This document shows positions 55,414 to 64,000 of a stretch of DNA of 64,000 nt, piece after piece. The first letter of the stretch is position 1. The number at the start of each line of letters is the position of its first letter. Origin of the DNA: CAWBRT01 sp963832365 (lineage in GTDB: Bacteria; Acidobacteriota; Terriglobia; Terriglobales; Acidobacteriaceae); the NCBI GenBank assembly GCA_963832365.1, contig CAWHUL010000016.1:124001-188000 (forward strand), read 5' to 3'. The notes under the pieces are model-generated. The model ran no database searches and was not told the DNA's origin. It worked only from the letters and a program-made list of their open reading frames with translations. The translations under genes and the position numbers were made by a program.

Positions 55414-56622
55414 ATGGCCAAACTTTCTATACGCGATCTTTCATTAGGCAATCACCGTATCCTAATGCGGGTCGACTTTAACGTTCCCCTTGACGGCGGA
55501 CGTGTGACAGACGACACGCGCATTCGCGAGACGCTGCCGACAATCGAGTACGCTCTCCGGCACGGCGCCAAGCTGATTCTTGCTTCTCACCTTGGCCGGC
55601 CGAAGGGCAAACCAAATCCGCAGTACAGCCTCAAGCCGGTCGCCGAGCGGCTCCGCATTCTGCTTGACGAGAAAATAGGCCGCGGGCAGAACGTCGGCTT
55701 CACCCCGGACTGCGTCGGCATGCAGGCCGAAGAAATCGCCGGCAAATTGGAGCGCGGGCAGACCCTGCTGCTGGAGAACCTGCGCTTCCACGCCGAAGAG
55801 GAGGCCAATGACGATAATTTCGCCAAGGCGCTCGCCAAGCTGGCCGATTTCTATGTGAACGACGCCTTCGGCACGGCGCACCGGGCTCATGCTTCGACAG
55901 TCGGGGTCACGCGCCATCTTTCGAAATCCGCCGCCGGCCTGCTGATGGAAAAGGAACTTGAATACCTCAGCCGCGCCACTGAAAATCCCGCAAAACCGTT
56001 CGTGGCGATCCTCGGGGGCGCCAAAGTCAGCGACAAAATCGGCGTCATTCGTAATCTGCTCGATAAGGTGGATAGCTTCATCATCGGCGGCGGCATGGCC
56101 TATACGTTTCTCAAAGCGCAGGGCAAGGAGGTCGGCAAATCGCTGCTGGAAGTCGACAAACTTGAGCTGGCAGGCCAGTTACTCGCGGAAGCCAAGGCGC
56201 ACAATGTGAAGATGCTGCTGCCGGTCGATCATGTGGTCGCCGACAAGGTGGATGCCAGCGCGCGTCCGAGGATGATTGGCAAGAATGAACCGATTCCCGC
56301 CGATCAGATCGGTCTCGACATTGGACCGGAAACGATTGAGCTGTTTGCCGCAGAGATCGGCCGTGCGCGCACCATCGTCTGGAACGGGCCGATGGGCGTC
56401 TTCGAGATCGACCAGTTTGCGCGCGGAACCATGAAGATTGCGCACGCAGTCGCCGATAACGCGGGCGCAACTTCGATAGTGGGTGGCGGGGACACCGTGG
56501 CCGCCGTCCACAAGGCCGGAGTCGCCGATGAGATCAAGCATATTTCGACCGGCGGCGGAGCTTCGTTGGAGTTTCTCGAAGGCAAGAAGCTGCCCGGCGT
56601 CGAAGCGCTGACGGACAAGTAA
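55414..56622 (+). CDS. pgk: Phosphoglycerate kinase
   Basis: The 402-residue protein shows LMRVDFNVPLDGG, the substrate-binding DTRIRETLPTI, LASHLGRPKG, LLLENLRFHAEEEAND, the GGAKVSDKI segment and the C-terminal nucleotide-binding GGGDTVAAVHKAG and STGGGASLEFLEGK. It transfers phosphate from 1,3-bisphosphoglycerate to ADP. Start ATG is preceded by GAGG. Followed by a macrodomain-tpiA reading frame on the same strand. Confidence 0.97.
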   Translation: MAKLSIRDLSLGNHRILMRVDFNVPLDGGRVTDDTRIRETLPTIEYALRHGAKLILASHLGRPKGKPNPQYSLKPVAERLRILLDEKIGRGQNVGFTPDCVGMQAEEIAGKLERGQTLLLENLRFHAEEEANDDNFAKALAKLADFYVNDAFGTAHRAHASTVGVTRHLSKSAAGLLMEKELEYLSRATENPAKPFVAILGGAKVSDKIGVIRNLLDKVDSFIIGGGMAYTFLKAQGKEVGKSLLEVDKLELAGQLLAEAKAHNVKMLLPVDHVVADKVDASARPRMIGKNEPIPADQIGLDIGPETIELFAAEIGRARTIVWNGPMGVFEIDQFARGTMKIAHAVADNAGATSIVGGGDTVAAVHKAGVADEIKHISTGGGASLEFLEGKKLPGVEALTDK

Positions 56623-56630
56623 GAAACACA

Positions 56631-56785
56631 GTTTCAAGTTTCCAGTTTCGAGTTTCAAGAGCTCGAAGCGAAGGTAGCCATGGCATGTCCATGTTTCCCG
56701 CGCTACGGAACTCGTATTGAGATTTGATTCCGAGCTTTATCAATCGGTAAGAGCGCCGGTACTTGAAACCCGAAACTTTGAAACT
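56631..56785 (+). repeat. Inverted TTTCAAG repeat, family C, between pgk and macrodomain gene
   Basis: Left arm 56631-56659 (GTTTCAAGTTTCCAG...GAGTTTCAAG) and right arm 56761-56785 (ACTTGAAACCCGAAACTTTG) are imperfect inverses around about 100 bp. A related single arm is at 51531. Confidence 0.6.
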
Positions 56786-56788
56786 AGA

Positions 56789-58156
56789 TTGACTGACTTC
56801 CACAAAATCGATCTCGGCGAGGGTTCCACGCTGATTTTCGTGCAGGGTGACATCACCCGTCAGGACACCGACGCCATCGTCAATGCGGCCAACTCCACGC
56901 TGATGGGCGGAGGCGGAGTCGACGGCGCCATTCATCGCGCCGGCGGCCCGGCGATTCTCGATGAGTGCAAGAAGATCGTGGCCGAGCACGGTCATCTGCC
57001 GCCCGGTGAAGCTGTCTCGACGACCGGGGGACGTCTGGCCGCTGCATTCGTCATCCACACCGTCGGGCCCATCTGGCGTGGAGGACTGCACGGCGAACCC
57101 GGGCTGCTCGCCAACGCCTATCGCAATTCGCTGCGGCTGGCCGACCGGCTGGGACTACACAGCGTAGCGTTTCCCGCGATTTCCACCGGCGCTTACGGCT
57201 ATCCGGCCGCGGAGGCTGCTCTGCTCGCCATCGAATCCATACTGGACGCGCTCGCCGAGGCGCGCAACACTCGCGAGGCTCGCTTCGTGCTCTTCGACAA
57301 CACATCGCTTGACGTGTTCCTCGAGGCGGCGCGCGCTGTCGCTCAACGCCGAAAGGCAAACTGGCGTATCGACCAACAACACCGGAGTCGCAGGAATCAA
57401 GGAATGAAAAGAAAGAAAATCATTGCCGCCAATTGGAAGATGTACAAAACAGTTCCGGAATCGCGTGCTTTTCTGGACGCCTTCCTGCCACTGGTCAACC
57501 AACACGATCGCGACGAAATCGTGATTTGCCCGCCTTTCGTCAACATTGCCGCAGTGCTGGAGCAGACTCGCGGCAGCCTTATCAAGGTCGGCGCGCAGAA
57601 CGTCTATTGGGAGAAGGAAGGCGCTTTTACCGGCGAGGTCTCGCCGGGCATGCTGGTTGGCGCCGGTTGTGAGTTCGTGATCATCGGGCACTCCGAACGC
57701 CGCCAATATTTCGGCGAGACGGACGATACCGTGAACCGCCGCCTGAAAAGCGCTCTGGAAGCGGGACTGGCTACCATTCTCTGCGTTGGTGAAGTGCTGG
57801 AAGAACGCGAAGCCAAGCTGACCGAAGATGTTCTGCGGCGCCAGTGTTCGCGCGCCTTCAACGGTATTTCCGCCCGCAAAGCCGCCAAGTTGAGCATCGC
57901 CTACGAACCGGTTTGGGCAATCGGTACGGGAAAAACGGCAACCCCGCAAATGGCTGCCGACGCACACGCCGTCATTCGTCAGGAAGCCGTTTTGACGTTC
58001 GGCAAGGAATTTGCGGCCGCACTGCGCATTCTCTACGGTGGCAGCGTCAAACCGGACAACGCAAAAGCGCTAATGGCCGAAAGCGAGATTGACGGCGCTC
58101 TGGTGGGAGGCGCAAGCCTCAACCCCGAGTCATTTGCAGCCATTGTGAAGTACTAG
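56789..58156 (+). CDS. Macrodomain (ADP-ribose hydrolase-like) continuous with triosephosphate isomerase
   Basis: One open frame of about 455 residues. Residues 1-190 are a macrodomain of the O-acetyl-ADP-ribose deacetylase group: FVQGDITRQDTDAIVNAANSTL, GGGGVDGAIHRAGG, FVIHTVGPIW, FPAISTGAYGYP, which bind ADP-ribose. After a linker rich in Arg and Gln, the TIM sequence begins (MKRKKIIAANWKM) with no stop between. TTG at 56789 is the chosen start because everything upstream lies within an inverted repeat; no clear ribosome site is present. Just before the TIM ATG, another frame ends in a TGA overlapping that ATG (ATGA), as expected for two separate coupled genes. A single missing base near the macrodomain end would give that arrangement; so fusion or artefact is open. 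Confidence 0.65.
   Translation: MTDFHKIDLGEGSTLIFVQGDITRQDTDAIVNAANSTLMGGGGVDGAIHRAGGPAILDECKKIVAEHGHLPPGEAVSTTGGRLAAAFVIHTVGPIWRGGLHGEPGLLANAYRNSLRLADRLGLHSVAFPAISTGAYGYPAAEAALLAIESILDALAEARNTREARFVLFDNTSLDVFLEAARAVAQRRKANWRIDQQHRSRRNQGMKRKKIIAANWKMYKTVPESRAFLDAFLPLVNQHDRDEIVICPPFVNIAAVLEQTRGSLIKVGAQNVYWEKEGAFTGEVSPGMLVGAGCEFVIIGHSERRQYFGETDDTVNRRLKSALEAGLATILCVGEVLEEREAKLTEDVLRRQCSRAFNGISARKAAKLSIAYEPVWAIGTGKTATPQMAADAHAVIRQEAVLTFGKEFAAALRILYGGSVKPDNAKALMAESEIDGALVGGASLNPESFAAIVKY
57404..58156 (+). CDS. tpiA: Triosephosphate isomerase (alternative internal start)
   Basis: From the internal ATG the product has 250 residues, the normal length for TIM. Active-site residues are present: Lys in AANWKMYKT, His in IGHSERRQYF, Glu in AYEPVWAIGTGKTA, and the phosphate-binding LYGGSVKPDN and GALVGGASL. 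It interconverts dihydroxyacetone phosphate and glyceraldehyde 3-phosphate. The ATG is preceded by AGGAATCAAGGA, a plausible ribosome site. If the upstream macrodomain frame is translated through, the product would be a fusion; the family-normal start argues that a separate protein is at least also made. Confidence 0.88.
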   Translation: MKRKKIIAANWKMYKTVPESRAFLDAFLPLVNQHDRDEIVICPPFVNIAAVLEQTRGSLIKVGAQNVYWEKEGAFTGEVSPGMLVGAGCEFVIIGHSERRQYFGETDDTVNRRLKSALEAGLATILCVGEVLEEREAKLTEDVLRRQCSRAFNGISARKAAKLSIAYEPVWAIGTGKTATPQMAADAHAVIRQEAVLTFGKEFAAALRILYGGSVKPDNAKALMAESEIDGALVGGASLNPESFAAIVKY

Positions 58157-58300
58157 CAGGACTTCTCAAGCGGAACCAAAGCCCGATAGGAAACAGCGTC
58201 AGTGCTGCGTGCTGCCGCCATGCTGGAGAGATGCTGAAGCTGGCATATTTCGACTACTTTTCACGGCAGGTTCTCTATCCGACAGTTCTCATCGGCCGCT

Positions 58301-58329
58301 CCGCGACATTGTTTGTCGCGGGGTGTTTT
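58301..58329 (+). terminator. Hairpin terminator after tpiA
   Basis: CCGCGACA and TGTCGCGG with a 5-nt loop, followed by GGTGTTTT. About 145 bp after the tpiA stop. Confidence 0.6.
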
Positions 58330-58349
58330 CTCTGGCGGCGAATTCGCTG

Positions 58350-58447
58350 TAGAATAGGCTACCTTGTGGGGGAAACCTAACGCTCACCATAGGTCTGTCG
58401 AAGCCCCCGTCACTGGGGAAAGAACCAACCAATCACTAGCCGAAGTG
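58350..58447 (+). promoter_or_regulatory. Leader region of the cytochrome c gene with nested hairpins
   Basis: TAGAAT at 58350 may be a -10. The transcribed leader can form GGGGG (58368-58372) with CCCCC (58404-58408) enclosing ACCTA/TAGGT (58375-58379/58390-58394), with GGGG at 58415-58418 as an alternative partner, and a second stem CACT/AGTG (58434-58447). It does not match riboswitch classes I can recall. Confidence 0.4.
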
Positions 58448-58483
58448 GTTTCGCAAATCTGTCGTAAAGGAGAAGTTTCTTCG

Positions 58484-58765
58484 ATGAAGCGTTACACGAT
58501 GTTCATCGGCCTGTTGGCCCTTGCTTCAACCCTGGCGTGGTCCGCCGAAGATGGCGCCGCGCTTTATAAGACAAATTGTGCGGCGTGCCATAAGGCCGAC
58601 GCCAGCGGGAACCCGGCGATGAAGTCCCCGGCAATCAAAGGGAAAACCGCCGCGGACGTACAGAAAGCAGTTAGCACCGACCCGAAGCACGCTGCCGTAA
58701 AGAAAAAGGACCTTAGCGCAGATCAGCTGACGGCGATCGGCAACTATCTGAGCACCCTGAAGTAA
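58484..58765 (+). CDS. Small periplasmic c-type cytochrome
   Basis: The 93-residue protein has a signal peptide (MKRYTMFIGLLALASTLAWSA) and a heme c site CAACH (Cys32, Cys35, His36). The mature part is small and Lys-rich with ALYKTNCAACHKADASG and a C-terminal helix QLTAIGNYLSTLK, resembling cytochrome c6/c551-like electron carriers. Met46 is the only Met after the heme motif and would be an unusually close axial ligand, so the second ligand is uncertain. AAGGAG lies 11 bases before the ATG; a leader with hairpins and a perfect downstream hairpin surround the gene. Confidence 0.85.
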   Translation: MKRYTMFIGLLALASTLAWSAEDGAALYKTNCAACHKADASGNPAMKSPAIKGKTAADVQKAVSTDPKHAAVKKKDLSADQLTAIGNYLSTLK

Positions 58766-58778
58766 TCACCAACAATGG

Positions 58779-58809
58779 CCCCAACACGCAGCGATGGCGC
58801 GTGTTGGGG
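58779..58809 (+). terminator. Perfect 11-bp hairpin after the cytochrome c gene
   Basis: CCCCAACACGC pairs with GCGTGTTGGGG over a 9-nt loop, 14 bp after the stop. No T-run follows. Confidence 0.6.
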
Positions 58810-58866
58810 TATCCGCGAGACCGGGGCTAAGGCAAAACCAAGGACGGTATATCCCAAGAGATGAAC

Positions 58867-58992
58867 GTCATTCCGAGGGAGCGACGCCTTGTGTCGCGAG
58901 TCGAGGAATCATTTGTGTGTTGCTTGGCTGCGCGAAGACGGCGTGAAGACACAAGATCCCTCCACTCCGCTTCGCTTCGGTCGGGATGACGT
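58867..58992. repeat. Family A repeat, inverted pair
   Basis: Left unit 58867-58910 (GTCATTCCGAGGGAGCG...GTCGAGGAATC) and right unit 58955-58992 (GATCCCTCCACTCC...CGGGATGACGT) are in opposite sense and flank about 44 bp. No remnant protein was recognised between them. Confidence 0.65.
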
Positions 58993-59029
58993 CCCTTAAG
59001 CATCCGGATAAACCAACTCTGGAATTGCG

Positions 59030-59452
59030 CTACACGCTTTGCGTTTCCGATACTGTCCGCTGCTTGCGTCCCCAAAGGAACCAGCCGATCGTCAGCAGTA
59101 GCAGCAAGGCAATGATTCCCTGGGAGATGACACAGTAGAGGCACCATACGCCGAGCACATTGGCCTCGATGTGTGTGAGATAGAGTGCGAAGGCGAATCC
59201 ACCGGCCACGGCTCCCAGCAGCATTCCGCGCCGCCGCAGAAAGCTCAGCACGCCGACAAGCAGATATCCGGCCACGCCGATTCCCGCCACCGGCACTCCG
59301 CCGAGTTCCGCATAAGGGCTGTGGTTTACGACACCGCAATCCCACTTGTCATTGAGGTGGCAAGGCTGGTCCTCGATGACGTAGTGAACTCGAAGAGCCA
59401 GCCCGGACACGATGACTCCGGCCAGGGCCAGCAAAATAATCAGGTATCGCAC
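59030..59452 (-). CDS. Vitamin K epoxide reductase (VKOR) family protein
   Basis: The 140-residue protein has four hydrophobic segments and the VKOR cysteines: Cys31 and Cys39 in CHLNDKWDC, Ser45 in NHSPYAELGG, and the redox pair Cys104-X2-Cys107 in WCLYC near the membrane. Bacterial VKOR oxidises DsbA-type proteins and passes electrons to quinones, replacing DsbB. This fits the DsbA-like protein at 48824. The thioredoxin domain sometimes fused to VKOR is absent. The FKBP gene lies upstream in the transcript direction, 102 bp away, with a family B repeat between. Confidence 0.93.
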   Translation of the reverse strand: MRYLIILLALAGVIVSGLALRVHYVIEDQPCHLNDKWDCGVVNHSPYAELGGVPVAGIGVAGYLLVGVLSFLRRRGMLLGAVAGGFAFALYLTHIEANVLGVWCLYCVISQGIIALLLLLTIGWFLWGRKQRTVSETQSV

Positions 59453-59494
59453 AGGCGCCTCGGAAAATCGAGCGATTTCAGGTACCCTGTTCCT

Positions 59495-59530
59495 CCCACC
59501 CTGCTTAACTGCAGGCAGATGTGGGGCACC
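59495..59530 (+). repeat. Intergenic hairpin repeat, family B, copy 6
   Basis: CCCACCCTGCTTAACTGCAGG then CAGATGTGGGGCACC. The outer CCCAC/GTGGG arms pair and the centre contains a CTGC/GCAG stem. The centre has diverged most from copies 2-4. Confidence 0.7.
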
Positions 59531-59553
59531 GGCAAATGAGTCGCTAAACCAGC

Positions 59554-60018
59554 CTAACGAACCGCGAGCAACTCGACATCGAAAATCAGGGTTGCGTTTG
59601 GCGGAATGACGCCGCCCGCGCCACGCGCGCCGTAGCCGAGTTCCGGGGGAATGCGCAACTGCCGCTTCCCGCCTACGTGCATGCCTGCGACCCCTTCATC
59701 CCAACCTCGAATCACTTGCCCAGCGCCAAGCGCGAACTGAAAAGGCTCGTTCCGGTCCAGCGAACTATCGAACTTCTTGCCGTCGAGGAGCCAGCCCGTG
59801 TAGTGAACCGATACGTTCTTCCCCTTGACCGCTTCAGGGCCAGTTCCCTTCACAAGGTCCCAGTACTGCAAACCGCTTGGCGTCTTCACGCCCGGCCCTT
59901 CAACTTTGGCGGGAGCACCCGGAGCTTTCGATCCCATATTTTTTCCATTCTGTGCAGACAGAGAAACCGCTGTCATCAGCACCATAGTCATCAGCAGCAA
60001 CAAAACTTTTAGTTTCAA
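59554..60018 (-). CDS. FKBP-type peptidyl-prolyl cis-trans isomerase, exported
   Basis: The protein of 154 residues has a signal peptide (LLLLMTMVLMTAVSLSAQ), a short linker, and the FKBP domain: SGLQYWDLVKGTG, VSVHYTGWLLDGKKFDSS, VIRGWDEGVAGMHVGGKRQLRIPPELGYG and FDVELL. It speeds proline isomerisation during folding in the periplasm. It lies between carB and VKOR on the minus strand; together with VKOR it suggests envelope-protein folding. Confidence 0.94.
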   Translation of the reverse strand: MKLKVLLLLMTMVLMTAVSLSAQNGKNMGSKAPGAPAKVEGPGVKTPSGLQYWDLVKGTGPEAVKGKNVSVHYTGWLLDGKKFDSSLDRNEPFQFALGAGQVIRGWDEGVAGMHVGGKRQLRIPPELGYGARGAGGVIPPNATLIFDVELLAVR

Positions 60019-60057
60019 AGAGGCCTCCAGTATTTCGCATTCCTCGCTGAAAAATAC

Positions 60058-63366
<3,309 letters not shown>

Positions 63367-63413
63367 GTCTTAGCTTATGGCAACCATTTCTTTCAGATTC
63401 TTCAATCCCCTAC

Positions 63414-64000
63414 TCACTTGCCCTTCCATTCCTTCATTAACTTGATGAAATCATTGAACAGGTAGTGCGAATCGTGCGGGCCGGGCGAAGCTTCCGGATG
63501 GTACTGCACGCAGAACAGCGGATAAATTCTGTGCTGGAAGCCTTCCACCGTGCCGTCGTTTAGATTGACGTGCGTCAGTTCCACTTCGCTCGCCTTCAGC
63601 GTGTCCGGATCGACCGAGTAGTTGTGGTTGTGCGCGGTGATCTCCACCTTGCCGCTCGCCAACTGCTTCACCGGATGGTTGCCGCCGTGGTGCCCGAACT
63701 TCAGTTTGTAGGTGCGGCCGCCAAGGGCCAGCCCGATTAATTGGTGCCCCAGGCAGATGCCGAAGACCGGCACCCGGCCCAACAGTCTGCGGATATGCTC
63801 CTGCGCATAGGTGACCGCCTCCGGGTCGCCGGGGCCGTTCGACAGAAACACGCCGTCGGGCTTGAGCGACAGCACGTCTTCGGCGCTCGTCTCAGCCGGC
63901 ACGACGGTAACGTCGCAACCAGACCCAACCAGCATGCGGAGGATGTTGTGCTTGATGCCGTAGTCGTAGGCGACGACCTTGTGACGCGACTTGCCCGTAT
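63414..64000 (-). CDS. carA: Carbamoyl-phosphate synthase small subunit, 3' part (cut by window edge)
   Basis: The frame runs open to the window end (64000), so only about the last 195 residues are present. Visible are the glutaminase domain start (YDYGIKHNILRMLVGSGCDVTVVP), FLSNGPGDPEAV, the nucleophile Cys in VFGICLGHQLIGLALGG, FGHHGGNHPV, and the catalytic His/Glu in QYHPEASPGPHDS. It supplies ammonia from glutamine to CarB. The N terminus lies beyond the window. Confidence 0.95.
   Translation of the reverse strand, partial: TGKSRHKVVAYDYGIKHNILRMLVGSGCDVTVVPAETSAEDVLSLKPDGVFLSNGPGDPEAVTYAQEHIRRLLGRVPVFGICLGHQLIGLALGGRTYKLKFGHHGGNHPVKQLASGKVEITAHNHNYSVDPDTLKASEVELTHVNLNDGTVEGFQHRIYPLFCVQYHPEASPGPHDSHYLFNDFIKLMKEWKGK

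Noticed and set aside
58350..58483. GEMM or c-di-AMP riboswitch before the cytochrome c gene
   Set aside because: The conserved core sequences of those classes are not present; only unassigned hairpins remain.

Overview
The window looks like a chromosomal segment of an acidobacterium (Acidobacteriota, Terriglobia/Koribacter-like). This is inferred from the VWFA-related protein of the acidobacterial type, the large secreted S53 (sedolisin) protease with Ig-like tail, abundant secreted hydrolases, high GC and many short intergenic repeats. No rRNA or tRNA gene, transposase, prophage, CRISPR array or complete mobile element was recognised. The right end cuts through carA.

Layout. 0-8 kb: a short AI-2E-type permease, yebC, a PagL-like outer-membrane deacylase, an exported acetamidase/formamidase, glutamate formimidoyltransferase, a PLP aminotransferase and a polyprenyl-phosphate-type glycosyltransferase. 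8-20 kb: S53 protease, HDOD protein, a membrane protein with an HEGGH motif, VWA protein, DHH phosphoesterase, zinc-ribbon membrane protein, a Fur regulator, then two broken genes (penicillin acylase, propeller lipoprotein). 20-32 kb: homocysteine methyltransferase/MTHF reductase, endonuclease III, coproheme decarboxylase (hemQ), DedA, a broken M48 peptidase, inositol-phosphate synthase and a frameshifted S9 peptidase. 32-36 kb: a heme operon ccsA-hemA-hemC-hemD. 36-46 kb: galT, mutS, a peptidoglycan-recycling cluster nagZ-anmK-peptide-binding lipoprotein, and ymdB. 46-54 kb: HAD phosphatase, an orphan secretin, DsbA-like protein, nadE, a NamZ-family exo-muramidase and a P-loop kinase. 54-58 kb: gap-pgk-macrodomain-tpiA. 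58-64 kb: cytochrome c, VKOR, FKBP, carB, carA.

Functional links. Peptidoglycan turnover is served by NagZ, AnmK, the adjacent peptide-binding lipoprotein and NamZ. Oxidative folding can be assembled from the DsbA-like protein, VKOR and FKBP. Heme synthesis has its early genes in one operon and HemQ elsewhere. Acetamidase/formamidase next to FtcD suggests handling of one-carbon nitrogen compounds.

The most unusual material is not a classical defence or mobile system. It is: (1) a hairpin-forming intergenic repeat family, six copies, all in the same orientation, one supplying the hemQ stop codon; (2) a second family in inverted pairs, one pair enclosing what looks like the first residues of a GIY-YIG nuclease; (3) an open frame joining a macrodomain to triosephosphate isomerase inside a glycolytic operon; (4) many single-base frame lesions (penicillin acylase, lipoprotein, M48, S9, mutS tail). 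Several of these are repaired by adding one base to a homopolymer, so sequencing or assembly error must be excluded before calling pseudogenes or fusions. I see no convincing complete new multi-gene system.
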